A DNA stretch of 64,000 bases from Motiliproteus sediminis (lineage in GTDB: Bacteria > Pseudomonadota > Gammaproteobacteria > Pseudomonadales > Balneatricaceae), in NCBI RefSeq assembly GCF_017912535.1, contig NZ_JAERQK010000010.1, positions 62,001 through 126,000 of the forward strand, read 5' to 3'. The notes beneath the pieces were generated by a model. That model was not told where the DNA came from and did no database searches. It was given only the letters and a program-made list of their open reading frames with translations. Below, piece after piece: positions 52,445 through 61,477 of this stretch (the first letter of the stretch is position 1; each line of letters begins with the position of its first letter). The translations under genes were made by a program, and so were the position numbers.

Positions 52445-54298
52445 ATGTTCAGACTGCTACGTCTCTTTCCCTTCATTAGCCTGCTTGTGGTCGCAGTGGC
52501 CGCAGCGGCCCTCAGTTACTATTCCTATCATGCATCGCGCCAGATACTGGTAGATCATGGTGAAGCAGAGAATCGCACGGTGGCCGAACTGCTGGTGGCA
52601 GCCCTTGGTGATACGGTGTGGCAACTGGACTCCGAGCACGGCGGTAATCGCCTGCGTGGCTATATTAGCGATTCTCTTCGCCGTCAGCTCGAAGGGCGAG
52701 GCATCACCGCCGTTGCCTTCTATGACCCCAGCGGGCGACTGCTGTACGCCGATAACGACGGCGCGGAGGGGATTCTGGATCCTGTTGAGCTTGCTCGTCT
52801 TAACCATCAGTTGGCGCTGTCCGAGGTAGTGGAGCAGCGCGATGAGACCGACAGCAACCAAACCCGCTACGGGGTCCGCAGCCTGATTCCGGTGCACGAG
52901 GGTGAGCGCACCACCATGCTGCTGAGTCTGGCCAATGATGTATCGGCTCTTTACCAGCGTACCCAGCAAAATCGCTGGCGGGTAACCGCTTTCAGCGTGT
53001 TGTTGTTGCTCCTGCTATATCTGCTGCTTTATCTGGTAACTCGTTACGCCGAGCGCCAGCTCAAGGCCCAGCATGGCCAGCTGGAGAGTTCGCTGCGCGA
53101 ACTTAAACTCTCGCGCCACGATCTGGAACGTCGGGTGGACCAGCGTACCCGTATTCTGGCTAAGGAGGTCGAGGAACGCCGGATCGCCGAGCGTCGTCTG
53201 CGCGAACAGGAAGCCTACCTGTATGCCTCCATGGATAATGTTTTCAACGCCATTATCTGCATCGACTCACGTGGTTTTGTCCGTTCGTTCAACCGCACCG
53301 CCGAACGGATGTTCGGCTACCAACCGGCCCAGGTTCTGGGCAAGAACATCAAGATGCTGATGCCGCAGCGTTACCGAGAGCAACATGATGAGTACCTGCG
53401 CCGCTACATGGAAACGGGCGAACAGCACATTATCGGCAGTCAGCGTGAGCTGACCGGACGTCGCAGTGACGGTTCGGTGTTTCCCATTGAACTGGCGATT
53501 ACCGAAACCATGCTGGGCAACCAGACGATTTTTATCGGCACCATTCGTGATCTGACCACGCAGAAGTCGGCAGAGCGTGAGCTTGACGAGGCGCGGCAGA
53601 AGTTCTACCACCAGGAAAAGATGGCCGCGATCGGCAATCTGGCTGCCGGCCTGGTGCACGAGATCGGCAATCCGACGGCTGCGGTGGCGGGCCTGCTCGA
53701 AAGCTTGTGTGATGATGCGTCCGGCTGTTCACCTGAGCTGCGTGACAAGGTTGATCTGGTGCAGGAGCAGGTGCAGCGGATCATCCAGATAACCCGTGAT
53801 GTGGCCGAATTCTCCAACCCGAGAGGACAGGACGCCCAACTGCTGGATCTTAACAACCTGATCGGGCGTACCTGCCGGCTGATGAAACATGACAAGCGTT
53901 TTCGGGGGGTTGAACTGGTGCTCGAACTGGATGGCCAGATACCGGCGGTATCGGCGGTGGCCGACTACCTGATCCAGATACTGATGAACTTGTTGATCAA
54001 TGCGCTCGACGCTATCGAAGCCGAGGGGCGCGGTGACGGCCTGGTCAAAGTGCTGTCGGGTTATGCGGCGGACAGTGTCTGGTTTGCGGTGGAAGACAAC
54101 GGCTGCGGCATGACCGCAGAGGTTTTGTCCCATGCGCGTGAAGCCTTCTATACCACCAAGCCGGTGGGCAAGGGTACCGGGCTGGGGTTGTCTTTATGTG
54201 ATTCGCTGATTACCACTCAGGGGGGAGAATTGCAGATCGACAGCGAACTCGGGCAGGGAACCCGCGTTCGCGTCAAGGTGCCGCTGGGCGACGATTGA
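52445..54298 (+). CDS. Orphan sensor histidine kinase with a FixL-like PAS domain
   Basis: 617 residues: membrane helices at about 8-25 and 181-199 around a periplasmic region, a coiled coil (205-255), a PAS domain (258-375), and an HPK4/NtrB-like kinase core with H405 in V-H-E-I-G-N-P, then HATPase motifs N-A-L-D-A-I, D-N-G-C-G-M and G-K-G-T-G-L-G-L. In the PAS domain H314, H328 and R334 fall at the same spacing (0, +14, +20) as FixL H200 (heme ligand), H214 and R220 (distal pocket). Heme binding and O2 sensing are therefore possible, but related non-heme PAS domains share part of this motif. No response regulator is adjacent. Confidence 0.88.
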   Translation: MFRLLRLFPFISLLVVAVAAAALSYYSYHASRQILVDHGEAENRTVAELLVAALGDTVWQLDSEHGGNRLRGYISDSLRRQLEGRGITAVAFYDPSGRLLYADNDGAEGILDPVELARLNHQLALSEVVEQRDETDSNQTRYGVRSLIPVHEGERTTMLLSLANDVSALYQRTQQNRWRVTAFSVLLLLLLYLLLYLVTRYAERQLKAQHGQLESSLRELKLSRHDLERRVDQRTRILAKEVEERRIAERRLREQEAYLYASMDNVFNAIICIDSRGFVRSFNRTAERMFGYQPAQVLGKNIKMLMPQRYREQHDEYLRRYMETGEQHIIGSQRELTGRRSDGSVFPIELAITETMLGNQTIFIGTIRDLTTQKSAERELDEARQKFYHQEKMAAIGNLAAGLVHEIGNPTAAVAGLLESLCDDASGCSPELRDKVDLVQEQVQRIIQITRDVAEFSNPRGQDAQLLDLNNLIGRTCRLMKHDKRFRGVELVLELDGQIPAVSAVADYLIQILMNLLINALDAIEAEGRGDGLVKVLSGYAADSVWFAVEDNGCGMTAEVLSHAREAFYTTKPVGKGTGLGLSLCDSLITTQGGELQIDSELGQGTRVRVKVPLGDD

Positions 54299-54316
54299 AA
54301 CGTCGCGTGGCAGTGC

Positions 54317-55852
54317 TTAGTGCAGGCTCGGCAACAGCGCTGCGGGTACGAAACGGTTATAGGTACCGCTGCTGATCAGCGCCGCGGCGCGTTCAATGTC
54401 TGGAGCAAAATAGCGGTCCTTGTCGTAGAAGGGCACCTGTTCTCTCAATAACGCTTTGGCCTGCTCCAGTCGCGGCGAGCTTTTCAGCGGGGCGCGGAAA
54501 TCCAGCCCCTGGCAGGCCGCGAGATACTCCACCGCCAGAATGCCAGCGGTGTTTTCCGCCATATCCCGCAACCGGCGCCCGGCAAAGGTAGCCATGGATA
54601 CATGGTCCTCTTGGTTGGCCGAGGTGGGCATACTGTCCACCGAGGCCGGATGGGCCAGAGTTTTGTTCTCGGACGCCAAAGCCGCAGCGGTCACCTGGGC
54701 GATCATGAAACCGGAGTTGACCCCGCCGTTGTTGACCAGGAACGGCGGTAGCTTGCTCAGGTTGGAATCGATCAGCAGCGCCATGCGGCGTTCGGATAGT
54801 GCTCCGATCTCGGCAATCGCCAGGGCCAGATTGTCGGCGACCATCGCCACCGGCTCGGCATGGAAGTTTCCGCCGGAGATAAAGTCGTCGTCCTCGGTAA
54901 ATACCAGCGGGTTGTCGGAAACCGCGTTGGCTTCCACCAGCAATACCTCGGCCGCGCTGCGGATCTGTTGCAGGCAGGCCCCCATCACCTGTGGTTGACA
55001 GCGCAGCGAATAGGGATCCTGAACCTTTTCGCAGCCGGCGTGGGAACCGCCCACTTCGGAGGCGTCATCGAGCAGGTGGCGATAGGCTGCTGCGGCGTCA
55101 ATCTGGCCCTGTTGGCCGCGCACCGCATGGACCCGAGGGTCGAAGGGGCGGCGGCTGCCGAGGGCCGCATCCACCGAAGTGGCGCCGGCGACAGTGGCGG
55201 CGGCAAACAGGTCTTCGGCAGCGAACAGCCCTTCCAGTGCAAACGCGGTGGATGCTTGGGTACCATTCAGCAGCGCCAGACCCTCTTTCGGCGCCAGGGT
55301 GATCGGCTCCAAACCGGCAATGCGCAGGCCTTCAGCGCCGGAGAGGCGCTCACCCCGATGTAACACCTCGCCTTCGCCCAGCAGTACGGTACTCATGTGG
55401 GCCAGCGGCGCCAGATCGCCGGATGCGCCCACCGAGCCTTTTTGCGGCACACAGGGGTAGACCTCGGCGTTGACCAGCTTGATCAGCGCTTCGATCACCT
55501 CCAGGCGGATGCCGGAGAAGCCGCGCGCCAGCGAATTGACCTTCAGCGTCATCATCAGGCGCACCGTGGCTTCACTCATCAGCTGGCCGATGCCGGCCGC
55601 GTGTGAGAGCACGATGCTGCGTTGGAGCAGCTCCAGATCAGTGGGGGCGATACGGGTGTTGGCGAGCAGGCCAAAACCGGTGTTGATACCGTAGACCACA
55701 CGGTCTTCGGCAATGACCCGCGCCACGGCTGCGGCGCTGGCGTGAATGGCGTCATGGCTGGATGGGTCGAGTGTGAGCCTAACCGGTGCGTTTTTGACCC
55801 GGCGCAGGTCCACCAGAGTCAGCTTGCCAGGTTCAATGGTCAGTTGTGTCAT
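54317..55852 (-). CDS. hutH: Histidine ammonia-lyase
   Basis: 511 residues. The A143-S144-G145 triad in S-V-G-A-S-G-D-L forms the MIO cofactor, and Y54-G-I-N-T-G-F-G is the conserved active-site loop. It converts L-histidine to urocanate plus ammonia, the first step of the hut pathway. Last gene of hutI-hutG-hutU-hutH. ATG 55852 is chosen over a longer frame to 55879. Confidence 0.97.
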   Translation of the reverse strand: MTQLTIEPGKLTLVDLRRVKNAPVRLTLDPSSHDAIHASAAAVARVIAEDRVVYGINTGFGLLANTRIAPTDLELLQRSIVLSHAAGIGQLMSEATVRLMMTLKVNSLARGFSGIRLEVIEALIKLVNAEVYPCVPQKGSVGASGDLAPLAHMSTVLLGEGEVLHRGERLSGAEGLRIAGLEPITLAPKEGLALLNGTQASTAFALEGLFAAEDLFAAATVAGATSVDAALGSRRPFDPRVHAVRGQQGQIDAAAAYRHLLDDASEVGGSHAGCEKVQDPYSLRCQPQVMGACLQQIRSAAEVLLVEANAVSDNPLVFTEDDDFISGGNFHAEPVAMVADNLALAIAEIGALSERRMALLIDSNLSKLPPFLVNNGGVNSGFMIAQVTAAALASENKTLAHPASVDSMPTSANQEDHVSMATFAGRRLRDMAENTAGILAVEYLAACQGLDFRAPLKSSPRLEQAKALLREQVPFYDKDRYFAPDIERAAALISSGTYNRFVPAALLPSLH

Positions 55853-55924
55853 GGTGTTCAGTTCCAAAATGAGTAGCAATCACGGCGCGGGTCGTAGCCA
55901 CCGCTCCGTTCTGGCGTTATGGCC

Positions 55925-57601
55925 TTAACCTTCCAGCATCGGCAGGTCGAGGCCCTGTTCTTTGGCGCAGTTGATAGCGATATCGTAGCCGGCATCCGCG
56001 TGACGCATCACTCCGGTGCCCGGATCGTTGCGTAGTACCCGGCCCAGGCGCCTGGCGGCGGCATCGCTGCCGTCGGCGACGATGACCACTCCGGCATGTT
56101 GGCTGAAGCCCATGCCGACGCCACCACCGTGATGGAGGCTGACCCAGGTGGCGCCGCCGGCGGTGTTGAGCAGTGCGTTCAAAAGCGACCAGTCGGAGAT
56201 CGCATCGCTACCGTCTTTCATCGCCTCGGTTTCGCGGTTGGGGCTGGTGACCGACCCCGAATCCAGATGGTCACGTCCGATCACCACCGGCGCTTTTAGT
56301 TCACCGCTCGCGACCATCTCGTTGAACGCCAGTGCCAGCCGCGCGCGATCTTTCAGGCCGACCCAGCAGATCCGCGCGGGCAGCCCCTGGAAGGCGATCC
56401 GTTCACGCGCCATGTCCAGCCAGTTGTGCAGGTGGGGATCGTCAGGAATCAGCTCTTTGACCTTGGCGTCGGTCTTGTAGATATCCTCCGGGTCGCCGGA
56501 CAGTGCCACCCAACGGAACGGACCGATCCCTTCGCAGAACAACGGGCGGATATAGGCGGGCACGAAACCGGGGAAGTCGAAGGCGTTGTCTACCCCTTTC
56601 TCCTTGGCCATCTGGCGAATGTTGTTGCCGTAATCGGTGGTGGCCGAACCGCGCTGTTGCAGCACAAGCATGGCGCGCACTTGGATCGCCATCGACTCCT
56701 TGGCGGCGTCGATCACCCGTGCTTCGTCGGTTTGGCGCATCTCGGCGGCGTACTCCAGCGTCCAGCCCTTGGGTAGGTAACCGTTGAGCGGATCGTGGGC
56801 GCTGGTCTGGTCAGTGACCACATCGGGAACGATGCCGCGCTCGACGATCTCGGGGAAGATGTCGGCGCAGTTGCCCAGCAGACCCACGGAAACCGGCTTG
56901 CCCTCGGCCCTGGCGGCGTCGATCATCGCCAGCGCCTCATCAAGGCTGTAGGCTTTCTTGTCGACGTAACGCGTGCGCAGGCGGAAGTCGATGCGGGTTT
57001 CGTCGCACTCCACGGTGATACAGGAGAAGCCGGCCATGGTAGCCGCCAGTGGCTGTGCGCCGCCCATGCCGCCGAGGCCGCCGGTGAGCACCCACTTGCC
57101 GGAGGCATCGCCAGCGAAGTGCTGCTTGGCCATGGCGGCGAAGGTTTCGTAAGTGCCCTGCACGATCCCTTGTGAGCCGATGTAGACCCAGGAGCCGGCG
57201 GTCATCTGGCCGTACATCATCAGGCCTTTCTTATCCAGCTCGTTGAAATGTTCCCAGGTGGCCCAGTGGGGTACCAGGTTGGAGTTGGCGATCAGGACCC
57301 GCGGTGCGTCGGCGTGAGTCTTGAACACTCCCACTGGCTTGCCCGACTGGATCAACAGCGACTCGTCGTCTTCCAGCCGTTGCAGCACTTCGATGATCTT
57401 GTCGTAGCAGGCCCAGTTACGTGCCGCTCGGCCGATGCCGCCGTACACGACCAGCTCCTCGGGGCGCTCGGCCACATCGGGGTGGAGGTTGTTCATCAGC
57501 ATCCGCATGGCGGCTTCGGTGAGCCAGCTTTTGCAGCTCTTCTCGGATCCGGTCGGGGCCTTGATCACACGGCTGGGGTCGAAACGATTGTTACTACTCA
57601 T
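55925..57601 (-). CDS. hutU: Urocanate hydratase
   Basis: 558 residues, normal length. The NAD-binding loop [18 protein letters not shown] and [16 protein letters not shown] with the catalytic-region cysteine are present. Converts urocanate to imidazolone propionate using tightly bound NAD. ATG 57601 follows AAGAGAG; it starts 29 bases after hutG. Confidence 0.97.
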   Translation of the reverse strand: MSSNNRFDPSRVIKAPTGSEKSCKSWLTEAAMRMLMNNLHPDVAERPEELVVYGGIGRAARNWACYDKIIEVLQRLEDDESLLIQSGKPVGVFKTHADAPRVLIANSNLVPHWATWEHFNELDKKGLMMYGQMTAGSWVYIGSQGIVQGTYETFAAMAKQHFAGDASGKWVLTGGLGGMGGAQPLAATMAGFSCITVECDETRIDFRLRTRYVDKKAYSLDEALAMIDAARAEGKPVSVGLLGNCADIFPEIVERGIVPDVVTDQTSAHDPLNGYLPKGWTLEYAAEMRQTDEARVIDAAKESMAIQVRAMLVLQQRGSATTDYGNNIRQMAKEKGVDNAFDFPGFVPAYIRPLFCEGIGPFRWVALSGDPEDIYKTDAKVKELIPDDPHLHNWLDMARERIAFQGLPARICWVGLKDRARLALAFNEMVASGELKAPVVIGRDHLDSGSVTSPNRETEAMKDGSDAISDWSLLNALLNTAGGATWVSLHHGGGVGMGFSQHAGVVIVADGSDAAARRLGRVLRNDPGTGVMRHADAGYDIAINCAKEQGLDLPMLEG

Positions 57602-57630
57602 TACATACTCTCTTGAAAAAGGGGTTGCGG

Positions 57631-58578
57631 TTAGCGGGTTTTCAGAATTTGGTGGCAAAGGCGCGCCGCCACCCTGGCGCTGCGGTTGTCGATATCCTTG
57701 ACCGGGTTCAGCTCAGCCAGATCGGCGAGCCGCAGGCGAGATCCCGCGCACTTCTGCACATGCGCTATCAAGGCGTTCAGCGCGGGTAAGGCGACTCCGT
57801 GACCTGCCGGTGCGCTGACCCCCGGCATGGTGCCGGCGGGCAGTACATCGAGGTCGATGGTCAGATAGAGCGCCGCGAGCGGCGTTATAAAGCGTTCGAT
57901 CATCGCCAGGGCCGGCTCCAGGTGCCATTCGCTGATCTGTTCGTCACGCAGGTAGTGCACGCCGAGACGGTCGGCGCGTTCGAACAGCGCCCGGGTGTTA
58001 GCGGTTTCGCTGACTCCCAAGCAGGCGTAGTTGAAGCTTTGTCCGTGCGCTTCACACCACTCGGCGATCTGCAGAAACGGGGTGCCGGAACTCGGTTGGT
58101 GGTCTTGGCGCAGATCGAAGTGGGCATCGAAGTTAAGCACGCCGATGGGCCCCTCCAGCCGGGTTCGGGCAAAATTGGCTAGTCCCAGGAAACTGCCATA
58201 GGCAATTTCGTGGCCACCACCCAGTAGCAGCGGGAAGTGGCCCGCGGCCAACAGCTGCTCCACCTGCTCAGCCTGGGCGCGGGAAAAGGCCTCCAGATCA
58301 TCGCCATCCGGATGCAGGTTGCCCGCGTCATAGAGCGGTTGATTCAGGTGCCAAGCCTGGTTGGCCAGGGCTTGGCGAATGGCGTTGGGCCCGTTCCTCG
58401 CGCCCACCCGGCCCTGATTGCGGCGCACCCCCTCGTCGCAGCACAGACCCAGCAAGGCGATGCCGGGTGCGCTCTCCGGGTCCAGCGGTTGCACCAGATC
58501 GTGCCAGCGACGGCTGTCGCCTGGCTCGCAACTGTCCACGCGCCCTTGCCACAGGCCGGTTTTCATCGGTTCAAACAT
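57631..58578 (-). CDS. hutG: Formimidoylglutamase
   Basis: 315 residues, arginase/agmatinase fold. Mn ligands appear in [14 protein letters not shown] and T-I-D-L-D-V-L-P. It hydrolyses formimidoyl-glutamate to glutamate and formamide, the final step in the four-step hut route; no hutF is needed. It overlaps hutI by 8 bases. Confidence 0.96.
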   Translation of the reverse strand: MFEPMKTGLWQGRVDSCEPGDSRRWHDLVQPLDPESAPGIALLGLCCDEGVRRNQGRVGARNGPNAIRQALANQAWHLNQPLYDAGNLHPDGDDLEAFSRAQAEQVEQLLAAGHFPLLLGGGHEIAYGSFLGLANFARTRLEGPIGVLNFDAHFDLRQDHQPSSGTPFLQIAEWCEAHGQSFNYACLGVSETANTRALFERADRLGVHYLRDEQISEWHLEPALAMIERFITPLAALYLTIDLDVLPAGTMPGVSAPAGHGVALPALNALIAHVQKCAGSRLRLADLAELNPVKDIDNRSARVAARLCHQILKTR

Positions 58579-59809
58579 GGCTCAATACTCCACCCAGCAC
58601 GCGGTGCAGGGGCTGGGGCCAACCGAGGCTGTAGCTCAGTTCGGCCGGGTCATCGAAGGTCCATACCAGCAGATCGGCCTGCTGTCCGACCTTGAGCCTG
58701 CCGCGCTGATCTTGAAGTCCCAGCGCGCGGGCGGCGTGGCGGGTGACGCCCGCCAGGCACTCATGCGGCGTCAATCCGAACAACACCGCGCCCATATTCA
58801 TCATCAGGCGCAGCGATCCCAGCGGTGAGGTGCCGGGATTGAGGTCGGTGGCCAGCGCTATCGGAACCCCGGCGTCGCGCAACGTCTGAACCGGAGGCAG
58901 GCGACTTTCGCGGAGAAAGTAAAAGGCGCCGGGCAGCAACGTCGCAACGGTGCCGGCGGCCGCCATCGCGGCCGCACCGCTGGCGTCGAGGTACTCCAGA
59001 TGGTCGGCTGAGAGGGCGCCGTAACCTGCCGCCAGCGCTGCGCCTCCCAGGTGGGACAGCTGCTCGGCATGAATCTTCACTGGCAAGTCATGGGCACGGG
59101 CGGCCTGCAATACCCGTTCGCTTTGCGCCAGACTGAAGCCGATGCCTTCGCAGAACAGGTCGACGGCGTCGGCAAGACCGCTGTCGGCAGCGGCGGGGAT
59201 GATACGGTCGCATACCTCGGTTACGTAGCCGTCGGCATTGCCGCGGTACTCGGGGGGAACAGCATGAGCGGCCAACAGGGTGGTACAGACCCGCACGGGC
59301 AGCTCTTCACCCAGTTGGCGGGCGGCTGCCAGCATTTTCAGTTCGTCATCAAGGGTCAGACCGTAGCCGGATTTGATCTCTACAGTGGTTACCCCTTCAC
59401 GGCAAAGCGCAATAAGGCGGCTTCTAGCACCATCGACCAACTGCTGCCGCGACCAGGCACGGGTGGCGCGAACACTGGCTTGGATCCCTCCTCCTGCGGC
59501 AGCGATATCACTGTAGCTGGTACCCTGCTGGCGCTGGCTGAACTCGTCGACGCGCTGACCGCCGAACACCAGATGTGTATGGCTATCGATCAGGCCTGGG
59601 GTGATCCAGCCGCCCTGAAGGTCAAACCGTTCGCCACAGTAGTCGCCAGCGTCGAGCTCGGTCATTGGCCCCAGCCACTGGATCCGACCATCGGCGACGG
59701 CCAGGGCATGTGCTTCGCGGATCGCCAGGTCGTCGTTGGCGCTGCCGTCCAGAGTAACGAGGCAGGCGTTGAGCCATAGCTGTTGGGTGTTGTTGGTCGG
59801 CTTGAACAT
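58571..59809 (-). CDS. hutI: Imidazolonepropionase
   Basis: 412 residues, amidohydrolase fold. The metal H-x-H is in [10 protein letters not shown], with H-A-E-Q-L-S-H and D-L-N-P-G-T-S further on. It opens 4-imidazolone-5-propionate to formimidoyl-glutamate. ATG 59809 begins the true protein; the frame continues upstream through the hutC operator and cannot be coding. First gene of the hut operon. Confidence 0.96.
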   Translation of the reverse strand: MFKPTNNTQQLWLNACLVTLDGSANDDLAIREAHALAVADGRIQWLGPMTELDAGDYCGERFDLQGGWITPGLIDSHTHLVFGGQRVDEFSQRQQGTSYSDIAAAGGGIQASVRATRAWSRQQLVDGARSRLIALCREGVTTVEIKSGYGLTLDDELKMLAAARQLGEELPVRVCTTLLAAHAVPPEYRGNADGYVTEVCDRIIPAAADSGLADAVDLFCEGIGFSLAQSERVLQAARAHDLPVKIHAEQLSHLGGAALAAGYGALSADHLEYLDASGAAAMAAAGTVATLLPGAFYFLRESRLPPVQTLRDAGVPIALATDLNPGTSPLGSLRLMMNMGAVLFGLTPHECLAGVTRHAARALGLQDQRGRLKVGQQADLLVWTFDDPAELSYSLGWPQPLHRVLGGVLSHV

Positions 59810-59833
59810 GGTTGGTTGCTGACGTCTCGTAAA

Positions 59834-59854
59834 TGTATATACAAATATATACAA
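59834..59854 (-). promoter_or_regulatory. HutC operator over the hut promoter
   Basis: TGTATATACA (59834-59843), a perfect 10-bp palindrome matching the core of known Pseudomonas HutC sites. TATATACAA occurs twice (59836-59844, 59846-59854) at a 10-bp period, so a second repressor dimer could bind on the same DNA face. On the minus strand TTGTGT (59873-59868), 18 bases, TATATT (59849-59844) form the likely hutI promoter, overlapped by the operator. The rest of the 219-bp gap to hutC shows nothing else clear. Confidence 0.75.
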
Positions 59855-60028
59855 TTGCTCTGGGCGAACACAACTGCTATTTGTTGTTTCTTTAGGCACA
59901 ATAGTAGCCCCTGCCGTTGTCAGCGGTCTGAAGCGGCTCGGAGTTCTCGCTGTTTCAAATCATTATTTGCATTTTAATCAGATGGTTACCGCTGGTGTTG
60001 CTGTCTGTATCAACAGGTACCGGACTGC

Positions 60029-60760
60029 ATGAGTAAGGTGATACCCCGTTACAAGGCGATTCGTGCGCATCTGGAGCAAGGGATCCGTGAGCGGCGCTGG
60101 TGCCCCGGTGAGCGACTGCCCACCGAAATGGCGCTGGCGCAAGAGTTTGGCGTCAGCCGGATGACGGCCAACAAGGCGGTACAGGAGCTGGTAGCCGAAG
60201 GTGTGCTGGTGCGTCATCAGGGGCTGGGCACTTTCATCGCCGAGGTGAGAGCCGAATCCCCGCTGGTCGGAATCCGGAACATTTCTGACGAAATTCAAGA
60301 GCGTGGCCATGTTTACAGCAGCCGGCTGCTGGAGTTGAGTGAGGTGGCCGTGCCGGCTGAGCTGGCTGCCCAATTGGGCATGGTGGCGGGTGCGCCGGTG
60401 TTTCTGTCGCGCATCGTTCATCAGGAAAACGGCGTGCCGATCCAGTATGAGGCGCGTTACGTCAATCCGCTCCATGCGCCGGGGTATCTGGACCAGGATT
60501 ATCGTCAGCAGACGCCCAACCAGTACCTTAGCGGGTTGTTTCCGCTGCCGGATGTGGAGCATGTGGTCGAGGCGGTGCGCGTCGACGTCGAGATAGAGGC
60601 GCTGCTGCAGCTAGAGCCGGGTGAGCCCTGCCTGTTGCTGCACCGTCGTACCTGGTCCGGTAGTAAATTGATCAGTTACGCGCGGTTGTTGCACCCGGGT
60701 AGCCGCTACCGGCTCAGTTCCCGCGCCGCTGGCGGGGGCGGGGCGAGCGCTCCGCGATAA
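60029..60760 (+). CDS. hutC: Histidine utilisation repressor, GntR family
   Basis: 243 residues. GntR winged helix with [22 protein letters not shown], then a UTRA ligand domain ([15 protein letters not shown]). HutC is released from DNA by urocanate. Divergent from the hut operon, with its operator between. Its 3' end overlaps the convergent thpR gene by 47 bases. Confidence 0.96.
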
Positions 60761-61268
60761 ACTCCGCTTCCAGGCGGTGACGCGCGCCGTCAGCATGCAG
60801 CTCGCTGGTGTACAGGCCGAAATGATCACAGCGCCAGCTGAAGCGTTGGCGTTGAAACTCGGCAATCCATTGTTCCAGCCCCGGGGGCTGATCACGGCGG
60901 TAGCGGCCCAGGGTAATGTGGGGGTGATAGCGACGGCGGTCCGGCTGCACGCCGGGTAGTTCTGCCAACACCCTGAGCTGTGCTTGACGCAACGCGCGTA
61001 AGTCTGCCTGGTCGTCTACTCGCAATCCCAATGCGCCGTTGCCGGAGTCGAACAGGCCGCTGGCGGACAGGCTGAGGCTGGGGACGGGAATCTCCGCCAG
61101 GGCGTCCTCGATCGGTGCCAGCTCCCGCGGGTTTACTTCGCCAATAAAGACCAGGGTCAGGTGCAGCTGCTCCTCGGGCATCGGTCGCAGCCCTTCGACC
61201 AGATCAACCTGCGAGGCCAGCTGCTGGCGCAATGTCGGCGGCAGTGATAAGGCGGTAAAAAGCCGCAT
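60714..61268 (-). CDS. thpR: RNA 2',3'-cyclic phosphodiesterase (2'-5' RNA ligase family)
   Basis: 184 residues. Both H-x-T motifs of the 2H phosphoesterases are present: L-H-L-T-L-V-F-I-G near residue 36 and H-P-H-I-T-L-G-R near 116. Opens 2',3'-cyclic phosphates and can join tRNA halves in reverse. The C-terminal tail is Arg/Pro-rich. Confidence 0.94.
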
Positions 61269-61325
61269 GTTTATTCCTATTTATTCCTAAGTTTCTGGTA
61301 AAAAAGCAGAAAATACATATGGGTC

Positions 61326-61355
61326 TATAATAGCAGCAACTCATCGGTTGCTGCT
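61326..61355 (+). promoter_or_regulatory. Putative lapD promoter followed by a 9-bp hairpin
   Basis: A perfect TATAAT at 61326-61331 is followed at once by AGCAGCAAC-TCATCG-GTTGCTGCT (61332-61355), a perfect 9-bp inverted repeat over the start site. No clear -35. Upstream, TTTATTCCTA is repeated in tandem (61270-61279, 61280-61289). The gap 61269-61477 holds no gene. Confidence 0.45.
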
Positions 61356-61477
61356 GGATCGCCTCCTCGGGTTGACCTTGTCGAGGTTACGGGCAAGAAT
61401 CGTCGCCGTTTTAGCAGGATTTGTTGCCCCTGGCTTATTCAGGCCGCCGGCAATGTTATAGAGGTAGGGACACCGCT

